Below are positions 7,738-15,184 of a DNA stretch of 22,737 nt, piece by piece. The stretch comes from Atopobium sp. UBA1382 (GTDB taxonomy: Bacteria > Actinomycetota > Coriobacteriia > Coriobacteriales > Atopobiaceae). The stretch covers positions 1 through 22,737 of the forward strand of contig DBQY01000012.1 in the NCBI GenBank assembly GCA_002305805.1, in the 5' to 3' direction. Made by a program: the position numbers and the translations under genes. How positions within the stretch are numbered: the first letter of the stretch is position 1; each line of letters opens with the position of its first letter. Under the pieces are notes generated by a model. That model was not told the DNA's origin, ran no database searches, and saw nothing but the letters and a program-made list of their open reading frames with translations.

Positions 7738-8037
7738 CTACGCCTTAGCGGGGACGGTCTCTGCGGCGGTATCCGACGCGCTGTCTTCCTCGTCCTCGAC
7801 GCCGTAGACGGTTTCATTGAGATACGTGGCTTCGGCGACGATGTCGTCCATCTCGGCGCGTGCGCGTTCGACGGTGTCTTCACAGGCCTGCTTCGCGCGC
7901 AGCCCAGCCGCGACGGCTTCGACGTAAACGCGTTTCGCCCCGTCGCTCGTAAGCACCTTGGCGCCAACAGACCCGATCAGTACGCCCGCTCCCAAAAGCA
8001 GGCCGTGCGTCCCCTTGAGAAAGCCCAGAGTACTCAT
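7738..8037 (-). CDS. DUF6110-type small protein with N-terminal membrane helix
   Basis: A 99-residue protein. Residues 5-28 (GFLKGTHGLLLGAGVLIGSV) form one glycine-rich hydrophobic helix, followed by an amphipathic region (VYVEAVAAGLRAKQACEDTVERARAEM) and an acidic tail. The pattern fits DUF6110-type proteins, which I associate with P-type ATPase operons; here the ATPase start is 8 nt downstream, so translational coupling and physical partnership are likely. The ATG at 8037 is chosen for GAGGAG with 6-7 nt spacing; an in-frame ATG at 8058 would place that signal inside the gene. It is the promoter-proximal gene of the operon, with a palindromic box 50 bp upstream. Its biochemical role is unknown; a small regulatory or assembly subunit is a guess. 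Confidence 0.75.
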   Translation of the reverse strand: MSTLGFLKGTHGLLLGAGVLIGSVGAKVLTSDGAKRVYVEAVAAGLRAKQACEDTVERARAEMDDIVAEATYLNETVYGVEDEEDSASDTAAETVPAKA

Positions 8038-8086
8038 GCAAAACTCCTCTCTGCGCACAACAGTACGTCTTGGTAAACAATTTCAA

Positions 8087-8102
8087 GTTAACTGTAGTTC
8101 AC
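8087..8102. promoter_or_regulatory. 16-bp box upstream of the DUF6110/P-ATPase operon
   Basis: GTTAACTGTAGTTCAC matches the box between the ABC operon and AraC (14130-14145) at 13 of 16 positions. It lies 50-65 bp before the DUF6110 start, where a repressor would cover a promoter. An additional half-site, GTAAAC, is at 8073-8078. Confidence 0.55.
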
Positions 8103-8553
8103 TTTGAGGAGAGGAGTGGTGTGATTTGTGAATTGGGAAGAACTTGCCGCCAAGAATTCGAAAGAATGCGGCGGCTGGTCGCATTCATGGCGGAGCACTT
8201 TCCCGGCGGGCGGCTAGCGTTCGATGTGGCGAGGGAGAACCGCCGTCAAGCTGATGCTCAAGACCTGGGTGAAGCAGACGAGCATCGCGGACATCGGCGC
8301 GTACTTCTCCGTGAAGGATGCGCAAGCGTAGTTGGAGCCCTGGTTGCCGCTGCTCTCCGTTTCCAGTTGCGGGTACATGCAGGGCTAACAGAAGCTCAAG
8401 GTGCCGGGCGTGCCGCCCGTCCACCGCCTTCTTGCCCGGTTCGTCGACTGCCGCTGCATTTGCGGGTCGTTCGCGTGGATTTCAAAGAGACTCCCCGATA
8501 AGCGATCCACAGACGATCGTGACGGTCTACATATAGTATAGGTCCGGTGGTGA
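8103..8553. other. 450-bp stretch without an intact gene
   Basis: Short protein-like pieces in changing frames suggest decayed coding DNA. On the plus strand, from about 8225, one frame reads LMLKTWVKQTSIADIGAYFS and stops at 8329. Further on, another frame reads PPVHRLLARFVDCRCICGS. Neither has a ribosome binding site, neither was recognised, and frame changes and stops separate them. The last 50 bp before the membrane-protein stop become AT-rich. Confidence 0.35.
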
Positions 8554-9186
8554 TTAGGCGAGCAGGCAGATGAGCATCGCAGTGAACATGATCGTGAATA
8601 CCAAGTTGCTCCATCCGCCAAAGAGGACGCAGCGCGCCGGTTGCGGCACGCGCATCCACGCAAGGCCGAGAAAGCTCGTGACCACCGGCGTGAGGACGAC
8701 AAACCATGTGGGAAAGACCGTCTGCCCCAGCACTATGGCAACGCCGAGCACAACAAAGCCCAGGTACATGGGTACGGTGGCAAACCGCATGACAAACATG
8801 ATGTTGTCCGCGACCTCGTCGTACAGTTCTTCTCGCCCCGCCTTGGCGATGACGGAGAGATAGACGTACTGGGCGTGATAGGCGCCGCCGCAGATGAGGG
8901 CAAAGGCGAGCAGCGCCGCGGCCAGCCAGACGAGCCAGTCCATCTCGCCGCGCGCCGTGAGCGTAAGCCCCGCAAATCCGAGCACATAGAAGAACGCGGA
9001 GACCGGCCCGAGCGCACCTCCAAGCCGCACGCGACGGGCGGGCACGTCGCGCATGATGCGCATATACGGCCTGAGCGTCCCGTCCATGTCGTAGGCGCCG
9101 GACGTGAAGTAGAGCAGCATGTCCCCGGCAAACATGAGAACCGAGCCCAGGAGTCCCAGGGCGAGAAGTACGAGCGTCAACGGCAT
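8554..9186 (-). CDS. polytopic membrane protein of unknown function
   Basis: A 210-residue integral membrane protein with about five or six hydrophobic segments: LTLVLLALGLLGSVLMFAGD at the N-terminus, SAFFYVLGFAGLTL, LVWLAAALLAFALICGGAYH, FATVPMYLGFVVLGVAIVLG, WFVVLTPVVTSFLGLAWM and WSNLVFTIMFTAMLICLL. The N-terminal GSVLMFAGDMLLYF and the GGAYHAQY segment look like conserved family features (possibly DUF6796, recalled from memory). ATG 9186 follows GGGAGG closely; an in-frame ATG at 9198 is less well placed. It lies 72 nt after flavodoxin with a perfect 8-bp hairpin between, so it may be read partly by its own promoter. Function unknown. Confidence 0.75.
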   Translation of the reverse strand: MPLTLVLLALGLLGSVLMFAGDMLLYFTSGAYDMDGTLRPYMRIMRDVPARRVRLGGALGPVSAFFYVLGFAGLTLTARGEMDWLVWLAAALLAFALICGGAYHAQYVYLSVIAKAGREELYDEVADNIMFVMRFATVPMYLGFVVLGVAIVLGQTVFPTWFVVLTPVVTSFLGLAWMRVPQPARCVLFGGWSNLVFTIMFTAMLICLLA

Positions 9187-9218
9187 GGCGCCTCCCATCC
9201 ATCGCGGGCGTCAGATGA

Positions 9219-9243
9219 CCCCGGAGTCCGCTCGGCTCCGGGG
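9219..9243 (-). terminator. hairpin between flavodoxin and the membrane-protein gene
   Basis: CCCCGGAG (9219-9226) and CTCCGGGG (9236-9243) pair perfectly around a 9-nt loop, about 16 nt after the flavodoxin stop. No U-tract is seen on either strand, so it may be an attenuator or a 3' stabiliser rather than a full terminator. Confidence 0.45.
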
Positions 9244-9258
9244 CCTCGGCTTGAGCCA

Positions 9259-9687
9259 TTACGCCTCGACGAGGCTCCTTGCGGCCGTCTCGAGCTCGGC
9301 GACGGCATCGTCGTCGGGGGCCTCGTTGGCGATCACGGTGCAGACTACGTTCACGCCAGTCCCTTCCGCGTCTGCCTGCCAGGTTTCCATCCACTCGCCG
9401 GTGCCCCAGCCGTAGCTGCCGAACAGCGCCACGGGCTTGTCGCCCAGCGCGTCGCGGCATGCCTCCCAGACGGGCTCGAACTCGTCAGACTCCAGCTCCT
9501 CGGCGCCCATGGCGGGGCAGCCAAAGGCAAGCGCGTCATAGATGGACACATCCTCTGCCGAGAAGTCCGCGACGGGCACGACGCGGGCCTCGGCCCCTGC
9601 TGCGGCGACGCCCGCTTCGAGCGCACGGGCCATCTCCTCGGTGTTGCCCGTCCCCGTCCAGTACACGATCGCGATGCTCTTGCTCAT
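9259..9687 (-). CDS. flavodoxin
   Basis: A 142-residue short-chain flavodoxin, a soluble FMN electron carrier that replaces ferredoxin when iron is scarce. The N-terminus SIAIVYWTGTGNTEEMA holds the FMN phosphate loop TGTGNT at 11-16. The W/Y-containing FMN loops appear at FGCPAMGAEELE and in FGSYGWGTGEWM, typical of clostridial-type flavodoxins. Length matches the short-chain class (about 140). ATG 9687 follows GGAGGGAG. It lies 38 nt after the DUF3793 gene on the same strand, downstream of two AT-rich palindromic boxes, which fits an iron-limitation response. The function of the fold is certain; the electron partners are unknown. Confidence 0.93.
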   Translation of the reverse strand: MSKSIAIVYWTGTGNTEEMARALEAGVAAAGAEARVVPVADFSAEDVSIYDALAFGCPAMGAEELESDEFEPVWEACRDALGDKPVALFGSYGWGTGEWMETWQADAEGTGVNVVCTVIANEAPDDDAVAELETAARSLVEA

Positions 9688-9725
9688 GGAAGTCTCCCTC
9701 CGTCGTGCGGAATCAGCCGCCCCTG

Positions 9726-10394
9726 TCATGCCGTTGCCATCCGAAGGAGCCCCCGCAGGGGCGTTCCCTCGGAGTAGAGCCTCTTGATTCTGAGCTCCTC
9801 GCGCTCGAGCTCCTCGAAGCGCCGCAGCGCCTCGTCCACGTCTCCGTAGACCTTCCAGCGTCCGCACGCTCGAGCCCCCTGGCCTCCGTCCGACATGAAG
9901 CCGTCGACGTCCTCGATGGGATAGCCGAGGACAAAGCCGATCTCGTGGGGAAAGGGGGCCCTGTTGCCGTAGTAGGCGCGCAGGCGGCGCCGGAGCTCTC
10001 CCATGAGCGCTCCGCTGTGAGAGGGGAGGCGGTTCTTGGCGAGAAACGGCCTCGCGTCTGCGCCGGAGAGAAGGCGCCGGATGTGGCGTGGGCGCCAGAC
10101 GAGCAGCATTGCTCGCCCTTCTCGCCACCCCAGTAGGGAAACGCGCACGCCGAATCGCCGAAGGTGCCACGCGTAGGTTCCTATGAGGGTCTTTACAAGA
10201 AAGCGGCACATGGACGTCGGACGCGCGGCCTCGTTGGGCGGCATCCGGAAGCCAAAGACTGCGGCCGGCTTGCGCCCCGCGAGTACGATACCCGCCTGAC
10301 AGACGAGGCAGCGTACGAACCTCGCCTCAAGATGCTCCTGAGGCGAGGCACTGCCGGCGTCTACGGCAAGGCAGATGTTCATCCCCTGACCCAT
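9726..10394 (-). CDS. DUF3793 family protein
   Basis: A 222-residue cytoplasmic protein of the DUF3793 family. Recognisable segments are the N-terminal RFVRCLVCQAGIVLAGRKPA, the central VSLLGWREGRAMLLVWRP and the most typical block, FPHEIGFVLGYPIEDVDGFM, followed by WKVYGDVDEALRRFEELERE. The function is not known. In anaerobic Firmicutes and Coriobacteriia, members often sit beside flavodoxin or iron-transport genes, as here (flavodoxin 38 nt downstream). ATG 10394 follows GGAG with 4 nt spacing. The promoter region contains two near-palindromic 16-bp boxes at 10407-10422 and 10438-10453. A role in metal or redox homeostasis is inferred from context only. Confidence 0.85.
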   Translation of the reverse strand: MGQGMNICLAVDAGSASPQEHLEARFVRCLVCQAGIVLAGRKPAAVFGFRMPPNEAARPTSMCRFLVKTLIGTYAWHLRRFGVRVSLLGWREGRAMLLVWRPRHIRRLLSGADARPFLAKNRLPSHSGALMGELRRRLRAYYGNRAPFPHEIGFVLGYPIEDVDGFMSDGGQGARACGRWKVYGDVDEALRRFEELEREELRIKRLYSEGTPLRGLLRMATA

Positions 10395-10406
10395 ACGTCT
10401 CCAATA

Positions 10407-10422
10407 GTTAGCTAAACCTAAC
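10407..10422. promoter_or_regulatory. DtxR/IdeR-like box proximal to the DUF3793 gene
   Basis: GTTAGCTAAACCTAAC on the plus strand; the minus strand reads TTAGGTTTAGCTAAC, which resembles the DtxR/IdeR consensus TTAGGTTAGCCTAACCTAA. It lies 13-28 bp before the DUF3793 start, overlapping the expected -10/start region, a position suited to repression. Confidence 0.6.
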
Positions 10423-10437
10423 TCTAGTGAGCATAGA

Positions 10438-10453
10438 GTAAACCATAGCTAAC
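10438..10453. promoter_or_regulatory. second 16-bp box upstream of the DUF3793 gene
   Basis: The minus strand reads GTTAGCTATGGTTTAC, matching the box in the ABC/AraC intergenic region at 14 of 16 positions. It is centred 31 bp from the first box, about three helical turns, so two dimers could bind the same face. Confidence 0.6.
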
Positions 10454-10463
10454 ATATTGTCCA

Positions 10464-10496
10464 TGATCCAAAAGGGGACAGTCCCCTTTTGGATCA
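10464..10496. repeat. GGGACAGTCCC-core palindrome, copy 1
   Basis: Two perfect 16-bp arms (10464-10479 and 10481-10496) surround a single central A; the outer arm sequence is TGATCCAAAAG. The last three bases (10494-10496) are the TGA stop of the ABC transporter gene on the minus strand. In RNA it would form a very stable hairpin after that gene. Copies 2 and 3 share the core but not the outer arms. Confidence 0.9.
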
Positions 10497-12227
10497 CAGC
10501 GTCCAGTCTGCGCTTTGGGTCTGCAGGCGGACCATGCGGCCGAAGAGACCGCCCGTGGCGAGCAGCTCTTCCGGAGAGCCCTGCTCCGCCACGCGGCCGT
10601 CCTCGAGCACCACGATCTTGTCCGCGCTCATGACGGTGCGCATGCGGTGAGCGATCACGATGACGGTCTTGCCGGCGAGCAGGCGCGAGAGCGCCTCCTG
10701 GACCTGCGTCTCGTTCTCCACGTCCAAGCTCGCCGTTGCCTCGTCCAGGAGCACGACTGGCGCGTCCTTGAGCAGGGCGCGGGCGATGGAGATGCGCTGG
10801 CGCTCGCCGCCGGAGAGCCGCGCACCGTTCTCGCCGATCATCGTGCCGTAGCCCTGTGGCAGGCGGCTCACAAACTCGTCGCAGTTGGCCGCACGCGCCG
10901 CGGCAAGCACCTCCTCGTCGGTGGCGCCGCGCCGGCCCAGGCGGATGTTGCCCATCACCGTGTCGTCAAAGAGCAGCACGTCCTGGAAGACCACGGAGAA
11001 GTCGGCGAGAAGGACCTCGGGGTCCACGGCCGCCACGTCCACGCCGCCCACGGTTACGTGTCCCGCGTCGGCATCCCACAGGCGCGCTGCCAGACGGGCG
11101 CAGGTGGACTTACCGGAGCCGGACGGTCCCACGAGCGCCGTGACTTCGCCCTCGCGTGCCGTGAACGTCACACCGTCCAGGACCTTCTCGCCGCGATCGT
11201 AGGAGAAGGACACGTCCTCGAAGGTAACGTCGTGCCCGGCAGGCTCGTACGTCTCGCCGCCCTGCGCGAGCGGCTCCTCGTAGAAGCCTTTCATGCGCGC
11301 CGCGGCGGTCTTGGCCGAGAAGAGCTCGGCGATGAGCATGAGGCACTGGTCGAAGGGCGCGTAGATGCGGCTCACCACCACAAGGAAGGCGAAGAGCGTC
11401 ATGAACGTGCAGGAGCCCTTCAGGATGAGCGCCGCGCCCACGAGCACCGTGGTGGCAAGGCCCAGGCGCAGCACGATCTGGGCGCCGTTGACGGCGATGC
11501 CGCAGGCGATCTCCGAGCGGGTGGCCTGGCGCTCCGCGGCGTCCACGTCGGCATGGATGTGCTTGAGGTAGCGCTCCTCCTGGTTGGTCGCGCGCACCTC
11601 GCGCACGCACTCGAGCGCCTCCTGGATGTCCTCCGAGGTGGCAAGGCCGCGCATGCGCGTGGCCTCCATCATGGGCTGGAGGGCGCGCCGCGCGCCGAAG
11701 AGGATGGCGAGCCCCACCGGGCAGCTCCAGAGCGACGCGAGCGCGAGCCGCCAGTCAAAGGAGAACAGGCAGACGGCCGCCACGGCGAGCGTAATGTAGG
11801 CGCCATAGAGCTCGGGCAGCACGTGGCTGTAGGCGTGCTCAGTGGTCTTGACGTCGGTCATAAGGGTCTCGGTGAGGTCGGCCAGGTCGCGACGTCCGAA
11901 GAAGCCCAAGGGCAGCTTGCGCAGGCGTTCGGCGAGGTTGATGCGCTGCCGGCCGCTCTCCTTGTAGATGACGCCGTACTGGTAGTAGTAGGCCCAGTAC
12001 TCCGCCACGAAGAGCGCGACGGCAAAGGCGACGAGGCCAGCTGCGTACGGGAGGAGGTCCGGCAGCGGCGCGCCCTCGGTGAGGTGCGCCACGAGCTCGC
12101 TCATGAGCAGGTAGAGGGCGCCCACGCCGCCAAAGACCACGAGGTTTGCCGCCGCAGTCCACACGGCGCCGAGCTTGACGTTGCGCATGCCCTCGTCGGT
12201 GAGGGCGTACTTCTCCTGGATGCTCAT
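10494..12227 (-). CDS. ABC transporter half-molecule (permease-ATPase), second of pair
   Basis: A 577-residue exporter-fold half-transporter. Residues about 20-310 hold the six-helix membrane domain, with hydrophobic stretches at 22-42, 58-76, 138-157, 163-178, 247-269 and 274-300. The nucleotide-binding domain has Walker A GPSGSGKST at 367-375, Q-loop VFQD at 413-416, signature LSGGE at 471-475, Walker B VVLLDE at 491-496 and switch H527. All catalytic residues are intact. The start codon follows the stop of the upstream half-transporter with no gap (TAG-ATG), so equimolar heterodimer production is likely. The pair, with a divergent AraC regulator, resembles YbtP/YbtQ-type siderophore importers, which have the exporter fold but import. 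Import of a metal chelate is inferred; a drug or peptide exporter cannot be excluded. Its stop codon lies inside a palindrome. Confidence 0.92.
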   Translation of the reverse strand: MSIQEKYALTDEGMRNVKLGAVWTAAANLVVFGGVGALYLLMSELVAHLTEGAPLPDLLPYAAGLVAFAVALFVAEYWAYYYQYGVIYKESGRQRINLAERLRKLPLGFFGRRDLADLTETLMTDVKTTEHAYSHVLPELYGAYITLAVAAVCLFSFDWRLALASLWSCPVGLAILFGARRALQPMMEATRMRGLATSEDIQEALECVREVRATNQEERYLKHIHADVDAAERQATRSEIACGIAVNGAQIVLRLGLATTVLVGAALILKGSCTFMTLFAFLVVVSRIYAPFDQCLMLIAELFSAKTAAARMKGFYEEPLAQGGETYEPAGHDVTFEDVSFSYDRGEKVLDGVTFTAREGEVTALVGPSGSGKSTCARLAARLWDADAGHVTVGGVDVAAVDPEVLLADFSVVFQDVLLFDDTVMGNIRLGRRGATDEEVLAAARAANCDEFVSRLPQGYGTMIGENGARLSGGERQRISIARALLKDAPVVLLDEATASLDVENETQVQEALSRLLAGKTVIVIAHRMRTVMSADKIVVLEDGRVAEQGSPEELLATGGLFGRMVRLQTQSADWTL

Positions 12228-14063
12228 CTACTCCACCTCCGTGGCGCTCGTGATGCGCCAGCTCACGGACTTCTCGTAGTCGGCCCACATGCGGGCGTAG
12301 AGGCCGCCCGCCGCCAGCAGCTCGTCGTGCGTGCCCTGCTCGGCCACGCGCCCGGCGTCAAGCACCACGATCTTGTCGGCGTTCCGCACCGTGGAGAGGC
12401 GGTGCGCGATCATGAGGACGGTGCGCGGAGAGCCGTCGCGCCCGCGGGCGAGGCGCTTGAAGGCCGCCTGGATCTTAACCTCGTTCTCCGGGTCGGCGAA
12501 GGCAGTCGCCTCGTCGAGCACCACCACCGGAGCGTCCTTCAGAATGGCGCGGGCGATCATGAGGCGCTGCACCTCGCCGCCGGAGAGGTGGGTGCCGCCC
12601 GTCCCCACGAGCGTGTCGGCGCCCTGGGGGAACTTCTCCAGGATGTCCGCGCACTGCGCGGCCTCAAGCGCGGCGAGCGCCTCCTCGCGGGTGGCCTCGG
12701 GGCGCGCGACGCGGACGTTCTCCAGGATCGTCTGACGGAAGGGGCGGTTGGCCTGGAAGACAAAGGCAACGCGGTCCATGAGGTCGTGCGGGTCCATCTC
12801 GCGCGCGTCCACGCCGCCGAGCGTCACGCGTCCGGCGTCCACGTCCCAGAAGCGAGGCACGAGGCTCGCCGCCGTGGTCTTGCCGCCGCCGGAGGGGCCC
12901 ACGAGCGCCACGGTGGCGCCAGCCGGCACCTCAAAGCTCACGTGGTCGAGCGCCGGTGCGTCCGCGCCCTCGTAGGTAAAGGTCACGTCCTCGAAGCGGA
13001 TGGCATTGCCCGCGGGCGTGCGCGGCGCGGCGGGAGCGGAGATCACGGGCGCAGCCAGCACCTCCTCGACGCGCGAGACCGCGTCCGCGGCGGACTGGAA
13101 CGCCTCGGACATGAACATCACTCGCGTCATGGCGGTGGGGATCACGGCCGAGAAGATCGCGTAGAACGCGAAGTTGGCCAGAAAGCGCGCGAAGTCTTCC
13201 TCGCCGGGCACAATGAGGATTGCCGCCGGCACGAGGAAGATCGCGACGCCGTTGATGATGGTGAGCGAGAGCGACTGCGGTGTCTGGCACCACTTTACGG
13301 CGTAGTCCTGCGCGAGCCGCGTGAACTCCTCGATGGCGTCATGAAACGCGCGGAAGCTGTAGACCGTCTGCTGGAAGACCTTGACCACAGGGATGCCGCG
13401 CACGTACTCGGTGCCTGTCTTGTTCATCTTGACGAGCGACTCCATGTAGCGCGTCATGAAGTCCATGCCGCGCCCGCCCATCATCTTCATCAGGCAGAGA
13501 ATGGAGATGACGACCGCAGCGAGGCACGCGAGACCGAGTCGCCAGTCAAAGACGAAGAACAGCACCAGCATGCCGACGATCATGGCAATGCTGCCCGCGG
13601 TGTCAGGGAGCTTATGGGCAAGAAGCCCCTCGGTCTCGGCGGCGCAGCCGTCCACGACGCGACGAAGCGCGCCGCTCGCGTGCGCGTCGAAGTAGCCGAG
13701 ACTCGCGTGCATGAGGTGGTCCGTGGTGCGCTTGCGCATGTTGGATGCACAGCGGAAGGCCGCGAGGTGCGTGCACATGAGGCCGGCGAAGTAGATGAGG
13801 ATACTCGCGGCAGCAAGGCCGAACGCCCACCAGCCGTACGCGGCGATGCCAGTGGCCGCGCCCCAGTCGGGGGCCACGGCGATGAGGTCGCGCGCCACGA
13901 GCCAGATGCAGACGTACGGGCCAAAGCTCACGAGCATCGAGACGGCCGAGAGCGCGCAGCCCAGGTACGTGAGCGTTTTGCGCGGACCGGCAAAGGCGAG
14001 CAGACGGCTCACGGCGCCCTTGCCGCGGGCGCCGCTCGCCTTGGTTGCTTGAGAGTCAGACAT
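12228..14063 (-). CDS. ABC transporter half-molecule (permease-ATPase), first of pair
   Basis: A 611-residue exporter-fold half-transporter. Hydrophobic helices lie at about 32-58, 72-95, 157-175, 177-195, 267-287 and 293-311. The nucleotide-binding domain has Walker A GPSGGGKTT at 389-397, Q-loop VFQA at 435-438, signature LSGGE at 493-497, Walker B VVVLDE at 513-518 and switch H554. At the Q-loop the sequence continues ANRPF. In D-loop position it reads AFADPEN where many ABC proteins have SALD, so one composite ATP site may be weaker. The ATG at 14063 is preferred for AAGGAGG with 5 nt spacing; ATG 14102 lacks a signal. It is transcribed divergently from the AraC regulator and directly precedes its partner. 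It is probably half of a heterodimeric metal-chelate (siderophore-like) transporter. Confidence 0.92.
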   Translation of the reverse strand: MSDSQATKASGARGKGAVSRLLAFAGPRKTLTYLGCALSAVSMLVSFGPYVCIWLVARDLIAVAPDWGAATGIAAYGWWAFGLAAASILIYFAGLMCTHLAAFRCASNMRKRTTDHLMHASLGYFDAHASGALRRVVDGCAAETEGLLAHKLPDTAGSIAMIVGMLVLFFVFDWRLGLACLAAVVISILCLMKMMGGRGMDFMTRYMESLVKMNKTGTEYVRGIPVVKVFQQTVYSFRAFHDAIEEFTRLAQDYAVKWCQTPQSLSLTIINGVAIFLVPAAILIVPGEEDFARFLANFAFYAIFSAVIPTAMTRVMFMSEAFQSAADAVSRVEEVLAAPVISAPAAPRTPAGNAIRFEDVTFTYEGADAPALDHVSFEVPAGATVALVGPSGGGKTTAASLVPRFWDVDAGRVTLGGVDAREMDPHDLMDRVAFVFQANRPFRQTILENVRVARPEATREEALAALEAAQCADILEKFPQGADTLVGTGGTHLSGGEVQRLMIARAILKDAPVVVLDEATAFADPENEVKIQAAFKRLARGRDGSPRTVLMIAHRLSTVRNADKIVVLDAGRVAEQGTHDELLAAGGLYARMWADYEKSVSWRITSATEVE

Positions 14064-14129
14064 CGAAGCCTCCTTGCCCTCGTGTCTTGATTGGCATTCC
14101 ATCGCACCGTATCATGGGAGTCATTACTT

Positions 14130-14145
14130 GTTAACTATGGTTAAC
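14130..14145. promoter_or_regulatory. GTTAAC-N4-GTTAAC palindrome between the ABC operon and araC-type gene
   Basis: GTTAACTATGGTTAAC lies in the 125-bp divergent intergenic region, 67 bp before the ABC start and 44 bp before the AraC start. It is the most symmetric member of the box family (two GTTAAC half-sites, each itself a palindrome) and is followed by TAACC, giving an extended TTAACTAACC resembling DtxR-type sites. It could control both directions. Confidence 0.6.
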
Positions 14146-14188
14146 TAACCTTGGACGATTACTCAAGGGAGATGGACGAACCCTCAAG

Positions 14189-15184
14189 ATGACGGGCATG
14201 GGAGACATTCCTCGCGAGCTCGTTGCGCTCTTCGAGCCGCAGGTCGAGCAGCTTGGCGTGCGTCTCGAGCGCCGGGGCGGCATCTGGGCGGGCGAGGCGC
14301 GAGGCTCCGCGGCGACAGGCTCGATGTGGCTCTGCGCGCCGGCGCCGCACTGCCTCGTGCTCTGCCACGATGTCACTCCGCTTGAGGACATGCCGCTCTT
14401 CGAGGGGTCGCTCGGGCCGTACGCCTGCGCCTGCACGATGGGAGACGATGCGGTTTCGTGCTCGCGGGACTGCGGACTTCCGATCAGGTTCGTCGGCGCC
14501 GGGGGCGGCGCACGCCGTCCGCATGACGAAGTGGCCACGTTCGTTGAGCACGGTCCCCGCTCGCTCTCAAGTCGCCTGCTCGCCGGCCACGTCTACCGCT
14601 CCCGCTCCATCATCTTGCTGCCCGACTTCTTCGACGACCTGGATCGTAGCTATCCGGGGGAGTTCGGCGGGCTCTTCTCGGCGTTTGACGGCGCCTGGGG
14701 TCCCGAGTCCAAGGGGGCGATTCGCCATGCGCTCGGCAACATCCCCGCGAGTCCTCCGCTCGGCCCCGGTGGGTCGCTCGGGCTTCTCTCGACCGTCACC
14801 TCGCTCATGGCGTCTCTGGCGGCGGACGGGAGAAGTACCGAACAAGACGAGGGCGCGCTGGTGAGCCACGCGAGGAGGCTCCTGTCGGCTGCCGTCGAGG
14901 AGGGCGGCGTGCCACCCTCCGTCGACGCGCTCGCGCGCAGGCTCTACGTGAGCCGATCGCGGCTCTGTGACGCGTTCAGGCGCGAGACGGGGCAGAGCGT
15001 GGGAGCATATGCGCGCCAGTTGCGGATGGAGCGTGCGTGCCACCTCCTCGAGGGGGGAGGTCGTACCGTCGCCGAGGTCGCCGTCCTTCTCGGCTACCCA
15101 AGCCCCTCGGCCTTCTGCCACGCCTTCTCCGACTTCACGGGCATGTCCCCGCGCGCATGGGTCAAAAGGGACAGTCCCTTTTGA
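14189..15184 (+). CDS. AraC/XylS-family transcriptional regulator
   Basis: A 331-residue regulator. The C-terminal about 100 residues form the double helix-turn-helix: SVDALARRLYVSRSRLCDAF is the first unit and TVAEVAVLLGYPSPSAFCHA the second, followed by the signature FSDFTGMSPRAWVK. The N-terminal about 200 residues should sense a ligand; they contain several cysteines (CACTMGDDAVSCSRDCGLP) that could bind metal or respond to redox, which is inference. This N-terminal layout is seen in YbtA/PchR-like regulators of siderophore uptake. It is divergent from the two ABC genes and probably activates them. The start at ATG 14189 has no good ribosome binding site (GGGAG is 17 nt away); ATG 14198 is possible. 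The last residues, VKRDSPF, and the stop are encoded by palindrome copy 2. Confidence 0.9.
   Translation: MTGMGDIPRELVALFEPQVEQLGVRLERRGGIWAGEARGSAATGSMWLCAPAPHCLVLCHDVTPLEDMPLFEGSLGPYACACTMGDDAVSCSRDCGLPIRFVGAGGGARRPHDEVATFVEHGPRSLSSRLLAGHVYRSRSIILLPDFFDDLDRSYPGEFGGLFSAFDGAWGPESKGAIRHALGNIPASPPLGPGGSLGLLSTVTSLMASLAADGRSTEQDEGALVSHARRLLSAAVEEGGVPPSVDALARRLYVSRSRLCDAFRRETGQSVGAYARQLRMERACHLLEGGGRTVAEVAVLLGYPSPSAFCHAFSDFTGMSPRAWVKRDSPF

Noticed and set aside
8070..8501. Plus-strand 143-codon frame across the 8103-8553 gap
   Set aside because: No ribosome binding site, Arg/Ala-rich composition in the second half and no recognisable motif; it starts inside the promoter of the DUF6110 operon.
10464..10496. 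Classical intrinsic terminator
   Set aside because: The stem is long and the loop minimal, but no U-tract follows on either strand; kept as a repeat with possible terminator activity.
10515..14090. Very long plus-strand open frame (over 1100 codons) opposite the ABC genes
   Set aside because: It is the antisense of two genes with complete ABC motifs; its translation is low-complexity His/Arg/Gly/Ala-rich, as expected from GC-rich third positions.
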